Assembly (NCBI GenBank): GCA_904846265.1
Contig: CAJHAA010000003.1
Location: forward strand, 1 to 64,000
Source of the DNA: Psychrobacter immobilis
GTDB taxonomy: Bacteria; Pseudomonadota; Gammaproteobacteria; Pseudomonadales; Moraxellaceae
Direction: 5' to 3'
DNA: 64,000 nucleotides
Numbering within the stretch: the first letter of the stretch is position 1; the number at the start of each line of letters is the position of its first letter. The notes under the pieces were generated by a model. It had not been told where the DNA came from, did no database searches, and saw only the letters and a program-made list of their open reading frames with translations. The position numbers were made by a program, and so were the translations under genes. Below are positions 25,097 through 35,038 of this stretch, piece after piece.

Positions 25097-25615
25097 TTAC
25101 TTAGCAACCGCTGCTGTGCTGACCGCATTTAATGCTTTTGAGATATTATCAATGACGGTATCACAGCCTTCGATATTATGGCGGTCTTTGAGATATTCAG
25201 GATTATTGTACGACAACCAAACTTTTTTATCAGCATCTTCACTGATGAGGATTTTTTGTGGTAAGTCGATAGCGACGCTTTGCTCACAATTCATCAATGG
25301 CGTACCCGCTTTTGGATTACCAAACATAATCACTTGCGTCGGTCTTAATGTTAAATTGACACCTTGGGCATTCTTTTGGTGATCGACGCGTGCAAATACT
25401 TTCATACCTTTGCTTTCAATAATTGCCGCCAGTTTATCAGCAGTATCTTGCACGGAATGATTGCTTTGCATCGTAACCAAGCCTTTTTCGGCATCGATAG
25501 CAGTCATCGTTGCTGGCGTTGATGGCATCTTATCAGGCGCGTTTAAAATATTTTCAACACTGGCGCAGGAGGATACGGCTAATGCTAGGGCAGCGATAGA
25601 GAGAATCTTAAGCAT
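25097..25615 (-). CDS. DUF302 lipoprotein
   Basis: 172 residues from ATG at 25615, which has AGGA upstream; a longer frame from 25636 lacks one. The lipoprotein signal ends at VSSCAS. The DUF302 domain (roughly 45-165) includes SVQDTADKLAAIIESKGMKVFARVDH, the typical opening, then PTQVIMFGNPKAGTPLM and DLPQKILI. DUF302 proteins bind small ligands or act in sulfur or redox metabolism in some organisms; the role here is unknown. It faces DUF4031 and is preceded upstream by the LysR gene on the same strand. Confidence 0.9.
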   Translation of the reverse strand: MLKILSIAALALAVSSCASVENILNAPDKMPSTPATMTAIDAEKGLVTMQSNHSVQDTADKLAAIIESKGMKVFARVDHQKNAQGVNLTLRPTQVIMFGNPKAGTPLMNCEQSVAIDLPQKILISEDADKKVWLSYNNPEYLKDRHNIEGCDTVIDNISKALNAVSTAAVAK

Positions 25616-25800
25616 GAAAAGTCCTTTTATTGTCATTGTTTATTCAGCGCGTGATGGCTGACAACATCGAATATTTAGTGTGAACCATAATATTCCTTGT
25701 GCTTAGTAGCATCGATAGTAGCATTGTGCGTAATAAACCGCGCATAGTAAAGCCTCGCATTACAACACACCTTAAAGAATGCCTAAGCCAAAACGCATAG

Positions 25801-26694
25801 CTAAACCAAATGCTCTGCTAGATAATCGACGAGCAGTCTAATCTTTGGCGATAAATGACGGTTGTGTGGATAGATGGCCCAGATACTTTCTTCAGGCTCT
25901 CGATAGTTATTCAATAAGCTGACCAGCTCACCTGATGCTAAGTATTTTTGCACATAATAGTCAGGCAGCTGCACGATACCCAGACCTTTTAACGCAGCAT
26001 CAACTAGACTGTGACCACTGTTATATTGGACACTGCCAGACACGCGCAGGTTTTTTTCTTTATCAGCGTTTTTTCCAGAATCTATTTTGCCATCTTCTAT
26101 AAAGTGCCAATAGTCACGTGTGCCAAGTAAGCAGTTATGCTGACTCAGATCGCTCAAAGAATGTGGTATGCCGTATTTTTCGAGATAAGCAGGCGCGGCA
26201 CAGACGAAATTGGTACGACGGCTGAGCTTTTTTGCCATCATCGTCGAATCACTTAATTTGCCGATACGAATCGCCAAATCATAACCGCCATCAATGAGGT
26301 CGATTTTTTGATTGCTCAAAAACGCCGTCACTTCGATATCGCGATATTGCACCATGAAATCATTGACCAGTGGCAATAATTGCTGCTCGCCATAAGTGAC
26401 AGGAGCGGTCAGTTTAATCCTACCTTGCGGCTTTGATTGTAAATTGCTTACTGCTTGCTCAGCGGCATCCAAGCCATCGAGCACACCGCGGCAGTGCTGA
26501 TAAAACACGCGACCTTCTTCAGTCAGTGATACCTTACGCGTCGTGCGATACAGCAGTTTAATATTCAGTCGCTTCTCTAAAGCGCTTATCTGTCGACTGA
26601 CCTGCGCGGTAGAAATGCCCAATTCTTTTGCCGCGCGTGTAAAGCTTTCGTAATCTGCTACATAAACAAATTCGCTAATACCATCCCAGCGCAT
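25801..26694 (-). CDS. LysR family transcriptional regulator
   Basis: 297 residues. The winged helix is in the N-terminus (FVYVADYESFTRAAKELGISTAQVSRQISALEKRLNIKLLYR), followed by the type 2 periplasmic-binding-like effector domain. It resembles the CrgA/DsdC-like subgroup that controls divergent genes. ATG at 26694 is preferred; an upstream in-frame start exists at 26706. It diverges from the alcohol dehydrogenase gene with a 191-base intergenic region, the usual LysR layout, so it is a candidate regulator of that gene. The effector is unknown. Confidence 0.88.
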   Translation of the reverse strand: MRWDGISEFVYVADYESFTRAAKELGISTAQVSRQISALEKRLNIKLLYRTTRKVSLTEEGRVFYQHCRGVLDGLDAAEQAVSNLQSKPQGRIKLTAPVTYGEQQLLPLVNDFMVQYRDIEVTAFLSNQKIDLIDGGYDLAIRIGKLSDSTMMAKKLSRRTNFVCAAPAYLEKYGIPHSLSDLSQHNCLLGTRDYWHFIEDGKIDSGKNADKEKNLRVSGSVQYNSGHSLVDAALKGLGIVQLPDYYVQKYLASGELVSLLNNYREPEESIWAIYPHNRHLSPKIRLLVDYLAEHLV

Positions 26695-26736
26695 GATTAT
26701 TACCACTGTGTAAAAGATATTTGCAAATATAGCACA

Positions 26737-26764
26737 TTGTTATCGCTATAGAAAAAACTATAAT
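26737..26764 (+). promoter_or_regulatory. Candidate promoter of the class III ADH gene
   Basis: TTGTTA (26737-26742) and TATAAT (26759-26764) with a 16-base spacer, about 120 bases before the start. It lies next to the divergent LysR gene. Fits sigma70 with a suboptimal -35. Confidence 0.5.
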
Positions 26765-26861
26765 AGTCAGTATAAAGCTTTACAGACTGCTACAACTGCC
26801 GCTTGCCTCCATTCAACAAGCAAGATAAGCTGAATAGAGGTCTGCGCTTAATAACCCATAA

Positions 26862-28010
<1,149 letters not shown>

Positions 28011-28077
28011 AAATCATTATTAATAATAGTGATTATAGATTTAGCCTTATAAAATAGCAGTATGCTAAACCAAAAAC

Positions 28078-28108
28078 GCCGTCCTTATATAGGGCGGCAT
28101 TTTTTTTG
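28078..28108. terminator. Terminator, frmA/dehalogenase
   Basis: GCCGTCC-TTATATA-GGGCGGC (one wobble) is followed by a run of eight Ts, with a modest A run on the other side. It separates the convergent frmA and haloacid dehalogenase genes. Confidence 0.8.
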
Positions 28109-28118
28109 TCATTGGCAA

Positions 28119-28814
28119 TTATTTTTGAGCGGAAAAAATTATCTGTTCGGCAAGCGTGGTTAGATTTGCTGCGACAAAGTCTGGCGCTGGAACGTTTGGC
28201 GCTGATAATAAAGCATTGTGCGGTCGCGTGAGAAATGCCCCTCGGCAGCCAACTGCTTGCGCGCCAATCGTATCCCAAAGATGACAAGCGACAAGGCACA
28301 AACCCGATACGTCAATAGACAATGCGTGAGCGACCATTTGGTAGGTTTCAGGTGCAGGCTTGAATCTTGCTACCTGCTCAACACTAAAGTGCTGTTCAAA
28401 AAAATGGCTGATGCCGGCTTTTTCAAGCGGGGTCGGGGAAGCGCTATTTGCTGAGTTGGTCAACGTCACCAGTCGAAACCCTGCCTCACGCAGCTTGGTT
28501 AATGCTGGAACTACATCAGGGTGAGCAGGCATTTTGCTCATACGCTCTTTTAATTCGTCGACATCACTATCTATCAGCCTAACGTTATAAATATCAGCGG
28601 TCATCTGTAAGGCACTGACGCCAAGCTCGCCAAAAGGCGTATAAAGTCCTGATAACGTCATGGTTTGCGAATATAGCACCAATTGCGCAAACCATTCTCT
28701 TAGTAGCATTTTATTGCCAAATAGGCGAGCGAATAATGGTTCAAGAGTGGTAATGTCGAGTAGCGTCTCATTGACATCAAACACGATAATAGGAAGGGAT
28801 TTATCAGAGGACAT
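28119..28814 (-). CDS. Haloacid dehalogenase type II-like hydrolase
   Basis: 231 residues. HAD motif I is IIVFDVNETLLD, with Asp as the nucleophile and Asn-Glu in the DVNETL pattern typical of (S)-2-haloacid dehalogenase types. Later motifs include LTNSANSASP (motif II) and LVACHLWDTIGAQAVG (motif III/IV region). ATG at 28814 has AGGA seven bases upstream, so the extra N-terminus to 28934 is discarded. It follows the DsbA-family gene by 58 bases on the same strand. The natural substrate may be a phosphate ester rather than a haloacid. Confidence 0.88.
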   Translation of the reverse strand: MSSDKSLPIIVFDVNETLLDITTLEPLFARLFGNKMLLREWFAQLVLYSQTMTLSGLYTPFGELGVSALQMTADIYNVRLIDSDVDELKERMSKMPAHPDVVPALTKLREAGFRLVTLTNSANSASPTPLEKAGISHFFEQHFSVEQVARFKPAPETYQMVAHALSIDVSGLCLVACHLWDTIGAQAVGCRGAFLTRPHNALLSAPNVPAPDFVAANLTTLAEQIIFSAQK

Positions 28815-28872
28815 AAGGGATCCTTTTAGGAATAGCAAACGAAATCTTGCCAAAAAAAATTTTTCAGAGAAG

Positions 28873-29541
28873 CTAGTCTGGCAAGTCAGCCAACTGCTGC
28901 AAGATATTCTTGAAATTTTCCACGCCTTGTGCACCGCTAACCAGATGACGCTTATTAAAAATTACCGCTGGGACGCTTTGAATGCCTTGTTGTTGCCAAT
29001 GTTGCTCTTCTGCGCGCACCTCTTTAGCAAACCTTTGGTCTGCTAACACGGCTAGTGCCTCATCACGATCTAGTCCAATCTCTGCTGCGATATCAGCAAG
29101 CACGGCATTGTCAGAAATATTGCGACCATTGGTAAAATGAGCGACGAATAACGCCTGCTTTAAGTCATGCATGCGACCTTGCTGATCTGCCCAGTGCAGC
29201 AATTGATGCAAGTTGAACGTGTTGTGCATGCGCGTGTCATCGTTAAAGTTAAACGTAAAGCCAACCTCATTACCCGCTTCCATTAATCGAGCACGGCTAG
29301 CATCAGATTCTTGCTTGCTCGACCCATATTTCTCCATAATATGTTCACGCATATTTTGTCCTTCGCGTGGCATATTTGGATTAAGCTCAAACGGATGCCA
29401 GTGAATCTCGTGTTCGGTGTTGGTTTGCTTGAGGGCTTCTGCCAGCTGGCGGTAACCAATGACGCACCAAGGACAAACAACGTCTGAGACGATATCGATG
29501 CGTAGTGGCTGCTCTGAGAATAACTGCTTTGAATGTTCCAT
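28873..29541 (-). CDS. DsbA/FrnE-family oxidoreductase
   Basis: 222 residues, no signal peptide. The thioredoxin-fold motif CPWC lies at Cys23 and Cys26 (DIVSDVVCPWC), followed by the helical insert and a C-terminal GVQS-VPAVIFNKRHLVSGAQG with the cis-Pro. These FrnE-type proteins are cytoplasmic thiol-disulfide oxidoreductases linked to oxidative stress or polyketide metabolism. It is upstream of the dehalogenase gene and probably co-transcribed. The ribosome site is weak (AGGCAGATAGAT). Confidence 0.9.
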   Translation of the reverse strand: MEHSKQLFSEQPLRIDIVSDVVCPWCVIGYRQLAEALKQTNTEHEIHWHPFELNPNMPREGQNMREHIMEKYGSSKQESDASRARLMEAGNEVGFTFNFNDDTRMHNTFNLHQLLHWADQQGRMHDLKQALFVAHFTNGRNISDNAVLADIAAEIGLDRDEALAVLADQRFAKEVRAEEQHWQQQGIQSVPAVIFNKRHLVSGAQGVENFKNILQQLADLPD

Positions 29542-29867
29542 ATCTATCTGCCTAATTCAGTATTTATTTTTTATATAAGCTGTCTGTGGTCGACCGCCTT
29601 ATAAATCAATGCTCATTATCAATACTAATTAACTAATGCTAAGAGAATGAGGGAACGATTACAATATCGTCTAAGTTACTGTTTAATGAGTGTCCGTCTA
29701 ATAAGTATCTGCTTAAATAACTGTTCAAATGGCGGCTCAAATAACTCAGCGATGCACTGAATCATCAGTAACGTAATAACAAAATAGGTGACTACTTAAC
29801 CAATCTGTAACGGTCATCAAACGGGTTTTTGCTTAAAGTGGCGGTACTAAAAATCTTGGAGTCATAA
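29542..29867. other. Divergent gap with degenerate 15-bp repeats
   Basis: About 325 bases between two divergent genes. The section 29669-29750 holds an array described separately. The remainder is AT-rich with no clear promoter. GGAGTCATAA before 29868 is the ribosome site of the nitroreductase. Confidence 0.5.
29669..29750. repeat. Degenerate 15-bp repeat array
   Basis: TAATGAGTGTCCGTC (29684), TAATAAGTATCTGCT (29699) and TAAATAACTGTTCAA (29714) repeat with an exact 15-base period, then decay into CAAATGGCGGCT and CAAATAACTCAG. The TAAATAAN7-8 core is the same as in the perfect minisatellite at 5211. Confidence 0.6.
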
Positions 29868-30524
29868 ATGAAAAATATCACTGAAGCCATGAACTGGCGT
29901 TACAGCACCAAAGAGTTTGATACCAATAAAAAAATATCAGCAGCAGACTTTCAAAGTTTAAAGGATATCCTGCGACTTAGCCCATCAAGCACTAATATTC
30001 AGCCTTGGCATTTTGTAATCGCTGATGATGAGGCTGGCAAGGCACGTATCGCACAAGGTACACAAGGGATGTTTGATTTCAACACGGCAAAGGTAGAGCA
30101 AGCCTCCCACGTCATCATTTTCTGTAGTCGTATCTATGCTGATGATGAATTTTTGCATGAAGTATTGGACAAAGAAGAGGTGGATGGTCGCTTCGCAGAA
30201 CCAAAATTCAAAGAGCAAATGCATCAAGTGCGCAAAATGTTTTTGGACATTCGTCGTTATGAGCAAAAAGACGAGCCGCATTGGCTGGTCGAGCAAGTGT
30301 ATCTAAATATGGGTGCATTGTTGCTGGGTGCTGCTACTTTAGGCATTGATGCTGTACCGATGGAAGGTGCTGATCTAAAGGCACTCGATGAAGAATTTGA
30401 GCTACGTAGCAAAGGCTACACAGCCGTTGCCGTTATCTCACTTGGTTATCGTAGCGAAGACGATTTTAATGCCGATTTGCCAAAATCTCGATTGAGTGAA
30501 GCGAGCATAATTACTAAAGCGTAA
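29868..30524 (+). CDS. Nitroreductase family oxidoreductase
   Basis: 218 residues, one FMN-binding nitroreductase domain. MNWRYSTKEFD at the start and LRLSPSSTNIQPWHF (the FMN contact) are typical, as is the C-terminal VAVISLGYRSEDDF. It resembles NfsB/NfnB: a homodimeric FMN protein reducing nitroaromatics or quinones with NAD(P)H, oxygen-insensitively. GGAG is seven bases before the ATG. A terminator hairpin follows. Distinction between NfsB and other nitroreductases is not possible from motifs alone. Confidence 0.92.
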   Translation: MKNITEAMNWRYSTKEFDTNKKISAADFQSLKDILRLSPSSTNIQPWHFVIADDEAGKARIAQGTQGMFDFNTAKVEQASHVIIFCSRIYADDEFLHEVLDKEEVDGRFAEPKFKEQMHQVRKMFLDIRRYEQKDEPHWLVEQVYLNMGALLLGAATLGIDAVPMEGADLKALDEEFELRSKGYTAVAVISLGYRSEDDFNADLPKSRLSEASIITKA

Positions 30525-30825
30525 TGCCCGACTGGTATTTTTAACTGACTATATTGAACTCAAATAGTGTTATAAACGACCTGTTTATAGCGCTATTTTT
30601 TTTTGCTAATAAAATGAGTTTTTGAGTTTCATTTATAAAATTGATAGTGAATAAGCGAGATAGAATAGTGGGAAGTAAAGTTTTCATAGATTAAAAACTA
30701 CACTGTAATAACTACAAAGTGAAAACAAATCGACATTTCTAATAAGTCATAATAAATCGATTGGCGCGACTTTTAAGGAGCGTTTAACCCTATTTTTTTT
30801 GATTATCTGCCAGCGAGAAGCCAGC
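30525..30825. other. Gap before the Mo-hydroxylase operon
   Basis: About 300 bases. It holds the terminator at 30564-30606 and AT-rich DNA. TTGATA at 30641 and TAGAAT at 30661 are too close (14 bases) to be a confident promoter. Confidence 0.4.
30564..30606 (+). terminator. Terminator of the nitroreductase gene
   Basis: ATAGTGTTATAAAC / GTTTATAGCGCTAT pair with two wobble mismatches around a GACCT loop, followed by a run of nine Ts. Confidence 0.8.
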
Positions 30826-31473
30826 ATGTCTACCTTGAACTTAACCATTAATAAGCAAGATTATCAGCTCGACAATCTTGATTCACGCACGACCTTACTC
30901 GATGTCTGTCGTCAGCACCTCAAAATTACGGGACCTAAAAAAGGCTGTGACCATGGTCAGTGCGGCGCTTGTACCATACTTATCAATGGGCGTCGGATCA
31001 ATGCCTGTTTGACCTTGGCAGTTATGCACGATGGTGATGAGATTACCACGATTGAAGGTATTGGCATGCCCGAATCTTTGTCAGCGTTGCAACAAGCCTT
31101 TAAAGATAATGATGCGTTTCAATGTGGTTACTGTACCCCTGGGCAAATTTGTTCAGCAACAGCGCTGATCGATGAGATTAAACAAAACTGGCCCAGTCAT
31201 GTCACTACAGATTTGCAAAATCCTGATGGGTTGCTGGTTCAAGAAATCGCTGAGCGTATGAGTGGCAATATTTGCCGCTGTTCTGCTTATCCCAATATTA
31301 TTAAGGCCATTTCACAAGTACTAGAAAATGAAATGAAGGGTTCATCTAAAACTGACGCAGTACAAAAATCAGAGGTGACGGGTATTTGGTCACTATCACC
31401 TAGTGAAGCGCAGCTAGGTAGTCAATCTATGAAGAATAAGACGGCAACTAGCAGGTTAGGAGATCGCTCATGA
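30826..31473 (+). CDS. Mo-hydroxylase [2Fe-2S] subunit (PaoA-like)
   Basis: 215 residues from ATG 30826 (GAGAAG upstream). The first [2Fe-2S] cluster ligands are Cys41, Cys46, Cys49 and Cys61 (KKGCDHGQCGAC, INAC). The second cluster is FQCGYCTPGQIC and GNICRC. This is the small subunit of xanthine-dehydrogenase-type molybdenum hydroxylases. Unlike E. coli PaoA it has no twin-arginine signal, so the complex should stay cytoplasmic. It heads an operon with overlapping or near-abutting genes and carries a Lys/Ser-rich C-terminal tail of about 35 residues. The substrate is an aldehyde or N-heterocycle, undetermined. Confidence 0.93.
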   Translation: MSTLNLTINKQDYQLDNLDSRTTLLDVCRQHLKITGPKKGCDHGQCGACTILINGRRINACLTLAVMHDGDEITTIEGIGMPESLSALQQAFKDNDAFQCGYCTPGQICSATALIDEIKQNWPSHVTTDLQNPDGLLVQEIAERMSGNICRCSAYPNIIKAISQVLENEMKGSSKTDAVQKSEVTGIWSLSPSEAQLGSQSMKNKTATSRLGDRS

Positions 31474-32462
31474 AACGTTTCGAGTATAGCCGTGCTACCG
31501 CGCCAGAGCAGGCAGCCCAATCTGCTAGTGTAAAAGACGCCTCATTTATCGCAGGGGGTACCAACCTTTTAGATTTAATGAAGTTAGAGATTGAAACGCC
31601 AGTTAAGCTGGTCGATATCACTCGTTTGGCGTTAGCACAAGTCGAGACGACTACAGACGGCGGCTTACGTATCGGTACGCTAGTGACCAATAGTGATTTG
31701 GCGGCGCATCCTGAGGTTATTGCCAATTACCCAGTGCTATCACGGGCGATTTTGGCAGGTGCGACGGGGCAGTTGCGTAATAGAGCGACGACGGGCGGTA
31801 ATCTATTACAGCGTACGCGTTGTTATTATTTTTATCAGACAGACAGCGCCTGCAATAAACGCAAGCCAGGTTCTGGTTGCCCAGCGATACGTGGCGAAAA
31901 TCGTACCTTGGCAATTTTGGGTACTAGCGATTCCTGTATTGCTCAACATCCATCTGATATGGCCGTCGCGATGCGCTCATTAGATGCCACTGTTGAGACG
32001 TTAAAAACGGATGGTTCAACGCGTAAAATCGCGATTAAAGACTTTTATTGTTTGCCAAAAGACACGCCACATATCGAAAACGTTTTAGAGTCTGGTGAGC
32101 TTATCACTCATGTGGTGTTGCCAGCGCCTGTCAGCGGTATCCACACTTATGACAAAGTGCGTGATCGCGCGTCCTATGCTTTTGCCTTAGTCTCCTGTGC
32201 CGCGATCATAGACGTGACTGATAATGGGCGTTTGGACACAGTGCGCCTAGCATTCGGCGGTATTGGTACTGAGCCATGGCGCAACGAAGCCGTTGAGGCA
32301 TTACTAACGGGCACTGATGGTAATAATGATGTGATCAAACAAGCAGCGGACTTATTATTAAAAGAGGCTAAAGGTAGTGGTCAAAATGATTTCAAAATAC
32401 CGCTGACTCGTCGTCTACTCAAACAAGTTATTCAACGCGCATTAGCGGGCAAGGGAGCATAA
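31470..32462 (+). CDS. Mo-hydroxylase FAD subunit (PaoB-like)
   Basis: 330 residues. The FAD-binding part contains FIAGGTNLLDLMK (the pyrophosphate loop) and NRATTGGNLLQRTRC. A cysteine-rich stretch (RCYYFYQTDSACN, SGCPA, DSCIAQHPSD) follows, matching the extra [4Fe-4S] site of PaoB/YagS-type subunits, followed by the C-terminal CO-dehydrogenase-flavoprotein domain. AGGAG lies before the ATG, which overlaps the stop of the small subunit by four bases. Electrons would pass from the Mo subunit via the 2Fe-2S clusters to FAD. Confidence 0.93.
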   Translation: MKRFEYSRATAPEQAAQSASVKDASFIAGGTNLLDLMKLEIETPVKLVDITRLALAQVETTTDGGLRIGTLVTNSDLAAHPEVIANYPVLSRAILAGATGQLRNRATTGGNLLQRTRCYYFYQTDSACNKRKPGSGCPAIRGENRTLAILGTSDSCIAQHPSDMAVAMRSLDATVETLKTDGSTRKIAIKDFYCLPKDTPHIENVLESGELITHVVLPAPVSGIHTYDKVRDRASYAFALVSCAAIIDVTDNGRLDTVRLAFGGIGTEPWRNEAVEALLTGTDGNNDVIKQAADLLLKEAKGSGQNDFKIPLTRRLLKQVIQRALAGKGA

Positions 32463-32464
32463 TC

Positions 32465-34912
32465 ATGTCGTTATTGGATTCAATATTGCCAGCAGAACCG
32501 ACCAAAAAGATGATGATGAATGCGCCAGTTGAATCACTTTTTGACAAAACAGCGAGCAAGTTGGTGGGCAAACCCATCAACCGAGTTGAGGGATCACTCA
32601 AGGTCAGCGGTCAAGCACCTTATACGGCAGAGATTTATTTAGACAATCAAGCCTATGGTGTCTTGGTGAGCGCAACGATTGCCAAAGGACGCGTTAAGCA
32701 AATTGATAGCAGCTCTTTAGAGGGTATTCCCAATATTATTAAAGTAGTTACTGATCCTGAGCATTTTTTGCGCAATGCACAACAGGGCGGTGCAACCAAA
32801 TCACCTAAGCAAGGCGTTAGTGAAATCTTTTATCATGGTCAGCCGATCGCGGTCGTCATCGCTGAGACGTTTGAGGCGGCGACAGAAGGCGCAAAAGCAC
32901 TCAAAGTGACTTATGAGGATGAAACTAATCAGGCGGCATTGAACTTTACGACAGAGCTGCCAAATGCTCATGACGTTAATGAAAAAAAAGGTTCGGATAA
33001 AAACTCAGAAAAGGGTAATCCAGAACAAAGCCTCGCAAATGCTGCAGTAACCCTTGATCGCTTTTATCATACGCCAAGTCAAAACAGCGCAGCGATGGAG
33101 CCACATGCAACGCTTGCTCACTGGGAAGGTGAGAAGCTGATTATGTACTCCTCTAATCAAATGCTTGCCTCATGCAAAAAGCAAATCGTTGATGCGTTAG
33201 ATTTGGATTCAGAAAATGTACAATTAATCGCTCGTTATGTCGGTGGGGGTTTTGGTAGCAAGCTGGGGATTTCTCCAGAATCGATAGCCGCCGCACTCGC
33301 CGCAAAAGAATTGGGTCGTCCCGTGTTAATCACTATGACACGTCCGCAAGTAATGGAGGCAACGATTAGACGCTCAAACACGCGTCAACGCATTGCTATT
33401 GGCTGTAGTGAAGACGGTATTATTGACACTATGATTCATGAGACGGTCTCTAGTAATTTGCCAGAAGAGACCTTTTTTGAGCCAGCAGCGCTCTCTACGC
33501 ATTATTTGTATCGAGGTGACAATCGCCGAGTTAATTATCAGCAAGTAGATATAAACCAAGTATTGTCAGGCTCAATGCGTGCCCCCGGTGAAGCAGTGGG
33601 GCAGATTGCCCTTGAGTGTGCGATGGATGAATTGGCAGAGCAACTCAACCTAGACCCTGTCGAGCTGCGCCGTCGTAATGAGCCTGAGCAAGATCCTAGT
33701 AAAGACATCCCGTTTTCAACGCGTAAGCTTATCGCTTGTATCGATCAAGCAGCTGAACAGTTTGGCTGGAATCAACGCAATGCTAAGCCTGCCAGTCGCT
33801 TAGAAGGTGATTGGTGGATGGGCATGGGTATGGCAGCGGCAGCTCGCGGCAATAGCTTAGCGCCATCAGAAGCACGGGCGACCCTGCAAATAGATAACTC
33901 AAAAGCGCTGGGTGTCAAAGCCGTGATTGAGACAGACATGACCGATATCGGTACAGGTTCTTATACCGTATTTACTCAGGTTGCTGCAGATTTATTAGGG
34001 CTACCAATAGATCACATTGAAATGAAGCTTGGTGATACCAGTTTGCCACCTGCGGTAGGCTCAGGGGGCAGTATGGGCGCGGCCAGTTCAGGCAGTAGTA
34101 TTTACCTTGCTTGTCAGCAGCTACGTGAAATGATCGCAGAAAAAGTCGGTCTATACCCTGACACCATTCAGCTGGATAACGGTCAAATTAAGCAGGTAGG
34201 TGAGCATGATGCTAATGTTGTAGAAACAGTGGTGGAAGCAGGAAAAGAAAAAGTAGCAGGTTTGAGCGATAACATCGTAGATAAAGTGGCTGATCTAAAA
34301 GATAAATTAGCTGAAATAACGGGAATCTCACTAACTGAATCGAAAGAATATGACTTTAGTAATTTCCAGACTCATTCATTAGCCGATATCGTCGCTCAAT
34401 ATGATGACCAAAAACTCAGTGCCAAAGGTCAAATTGCACCGGGTAAAAATGCCAAAAGTCATCGCCAAGCGTCATTTGGTGCCAATTTTGCCGAGGTCGC
34501 TGTACATCGAGTGACTGGTGAAATACGCATCAAGCGTATGACGGGTGCTTTTGCAGCAGGGCGTATTCTCAATCATAAAACCGCAACCTCGCAGTGCTAC
34601 GGCGGTATGATATTTGGTATTGGTTCTGCATTGATGGAGCAGGTGATTCACGATAAGCATGACGGTCGGCTATGTAATCATAATCTTGCAGAATACCATG
34701 TCCCAGTCAATGCGGATGTTCCTCAGCTTGATGTTATCTTGGTAGAAGAGGACGATCCGTATACCAATCCAATGCATATAAAAGGTATTGGGGAAACGGC
34801 GATTGCAGGTGCTGCCGCTGCTATTGCTAATGCCGTTTACAACGCCGTGGGTGTACGAGTTTATGACTTTCCTATTACCCTCGACAAATTACTTTATGAA
34901 CTACCAGAGTAG
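32465..34912 (+). CDS. Mo-hydroxylase molybdopterin subunit (PaoC-like)
   Basis: 815 residues, longer than PaoC (~730). Cofactor motifs: YVGGGFGSKLG, SGSMRAPGEAVGQIALE, GSGGSMGAASSG and the catalytic KGIGETAIAGA near the end (general-base Glu). Two insertions stand out: a Lys/Glu-rich linker (about 175-200) and an amphipathic helical segment (about 585-630, KEKVAGLSDNIVDKVADLKD). It binds the molybdopterin cytosine dinucleotide cofactor and hydroxylates an aldehyde or aromatic heterocycle. It starts three bases after the FAD subunit gene, with GGAG upstream. The insertion could mark a novel subgroup. Confidence 0.93.
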   Translation: MSLLDSILPAEPTKKMMMNAPVESLFDKTASKLVGKPINRVEGSLKVSGQAPYTAEIYLDNQAYGVLVSATIAKGRVKQIDSSSLEGIPNIIKVVTDPEHFLRNAQQGGATKSPKQGVSEIFYHGQPIAVVIAETFEAATEGAKALKVTYEDETNQAALNFTTELPNAHDVNEKKGSDKNSEKGNPEQSLANAAVTLDRFYHTPSQNSAAMEPHATLAHWEGEKLIMYSSNQMLASCKKQIVDALDLDSENVQLIARYVGGGFGSKLGISPESIAAALAAKELGRPVLITMTRPQVMEATIRRSNTRQRIAIGCSEDGIIDTMIHETVSSNLPEETFFEPAALSTHYLYRGDNRRVNYQQVDINQVLSGSMRAPGEAVGQIALECAMDELAEQLNLDPVELRRRNEPEQDPSKDIPFSTRKLIACIDQAAEQFGWNQRNAKPASRLEGDWWMGMGMAAAARGNSLAPSEARATLQIDNSKALGVKAVIETDMTDIGTGSYTVFTQVAADLLGLPIDHIEMKLGDTSLPPAVGSGGSMGAASSGSSIYLACQQLREMIAEKVGLYPDTIQLDNGQIKQVGEHDANVVETVVEAGKEKVAGLSDNIVDKVADLKDKLAEITGISLTESKEYDFSNFQTHSLADIVAQYDDQKLSAKGQIAPGKNAKSHRQASFGANFAEVAVHRVTGEIRIKRMTGAFAAGRILNHKTATSQCYGGMIFGIGSALMEQVIHDKHDGRLCNHNLAEYHVPVNADVPQLDVILVEEDDPYTNPMHIKGIGETAIAGAAAAIANAVYNAVGVRVYDFPITLDKLLYELPE

Positions 34913-34939
34913 GTTTTTAGTCAAATAGATGGACAATAT

Positions 34940-34973
34940 AAACCCGCTAATTGTAGTCGTTAGCGGGTTTTAT
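34940..34973 (+). terminator. Hairpin within the Mo-hydroxylase gene cluster
   Basis: The stem AAACCCGCTAA / TTAGCGGGTTT is perfect, with a short T tract (TTTTATA). It sits between the Mo subunit and the XdhC-like gene, so the maturation genes may be expressed at a lower level or from their own promoter. Confidence 0.7.
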
Positions 34974-35038
34974 AAGTGGACTAGGATGGATATAGACCGT
35001 ATATAGATATAAATGATAGATAGTATATAAGAGACATT

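Noticed and set aside
30641-30666. TTGATA and TAGAAT as promoter of the Mo-hydroxylase operon
   Set aside because: The spacer is only 14 bases, too short for sigma70.
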